Shown here: piece after piece, positions 5,671-5,734 of the stretch | Layout of the letters: the number at the start of each line of letters is the position of its first letter | Numbering within the stretch: position 1 is the stretch's first letter | Assembly (NCBI GenBank): GCA_023230245.1 | Contig: JALNXT010000104.1 | Span: 1-5,734, forward strand | Direction of reading: 5' to 3' | DNA from: Candidatus Cloacimonadota bacterium | GTDB taxonomy: Bacteria > Cloacimonadota > Cloacimonadia > Cloacimonadales > Cloacimonadaceae | Length of the DNA: 5,734 nt | Made by a program: the position numbers and the translations under genes | Notes under the pieces: generated by a model | What the model saw: only the letters and a program-made list of their open reading frames with translations | What the model was told of the DNA's origin: nothing | Databases searched by the model: none

Positions 5671-5733
5671 TTAGCGGGAAAGGATAAAATGTAGTTTGGC
5701 AGCTTTGTTTACTATTTCAACATAGTCCAGAGC
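5671..5733 (-). CDS. possible C-terminal tail of a gene beyond the right edge
   Basis: One minus-strand frame is open from the window edge to a TAA at 5673-5671, giving 20 residues, ALDYVEIVNKAAKLHFILSR. The composition is protein-like and could form an amphipathic helix, but a frame this short stays open by chance quite often. I recognise no family. If real, the gene would converge on the sigma-54 transcript, with the terminator placed just before its end, which would support a stand-alone RNA. The other minus-strand frames have stops here. Confidence 0.3.
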   Translation of the reverse strand, partial: ALDYVEIVNKAAKLHFILSR

Positions 5734-5734
5734 T

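Noticed and set aside
5639..5674. Short frame of 11 codons starting at ATG 5639 across the terminator
   Set aside because: No ribosome site; it overlaps the terminator stem and its composition is dictated by the G and C runs.

Overview
The window reads as ordinary bacterial chromosome: four complete protein genes, intergenic DNA at both ends, and mixed base composition without strong bias. The gene set (a short zinc-binding DnaX, a bacterial-type GlnRS, a TM1266-type small protein usually found in hydrogen-metabolising anaerobes) points to an anaerobic bacterium. A lineage in or near the FCB group, perhaps Cloacimonadota, is my guess from general familiarity with such repeats and gene content. 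No marker in the window proves it.

Layout. Positions 1-545 hold no credible gene but are rich in structure: a near-palindrome (67-86), an octanucleotide minisatellite (91-216) whose G-rich strand fits a G-quadruplex pattern, and two adjacent hairpins (324-359). Then come dnaX (546-2153, +) and, 6 nt later, a membrane-anchored family 2 glycosyltransferase (2160-3263, +), probably co-transcribed. The opposite strand carries glnS (stop at 3536, start at 5245 or 5254) followed 22 nt later by a TM1266-like gene (3265-3513). The glycosyltransferase and TM1266-like genes meet tail to tail with one base between their stop codons.

The most interesting part is the right end, upstream of glnS. A near-consensus sigma-54 promoter (5547-5562, +) faces away from glnS. 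About 80 nt beyond its predicted start lies a strong intrinsic terminator in the same direction (5641-5665), and the only open frame past that is a possible gene tail on the other strand. The simplest reading is a sigma-54-controlled small RNA of about 93 nt, with a 5' hairpin, an A-rich single-stranded middle and a terminator stem. A leader with attenuation for a gene beyond the edge is the main alternative.

Functionally, dnaX serves the replication clamp loader, the glycosyltransferase probably serves envelope glycan synthesis, and glnS serves translation. The role of the TM1266-like protein is unknown. dnaX also contains a lysine-codon slip site followed by an immediate -1 stop, resembling the E. 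coli tau/gamma recoding site, though the match is imperfect.
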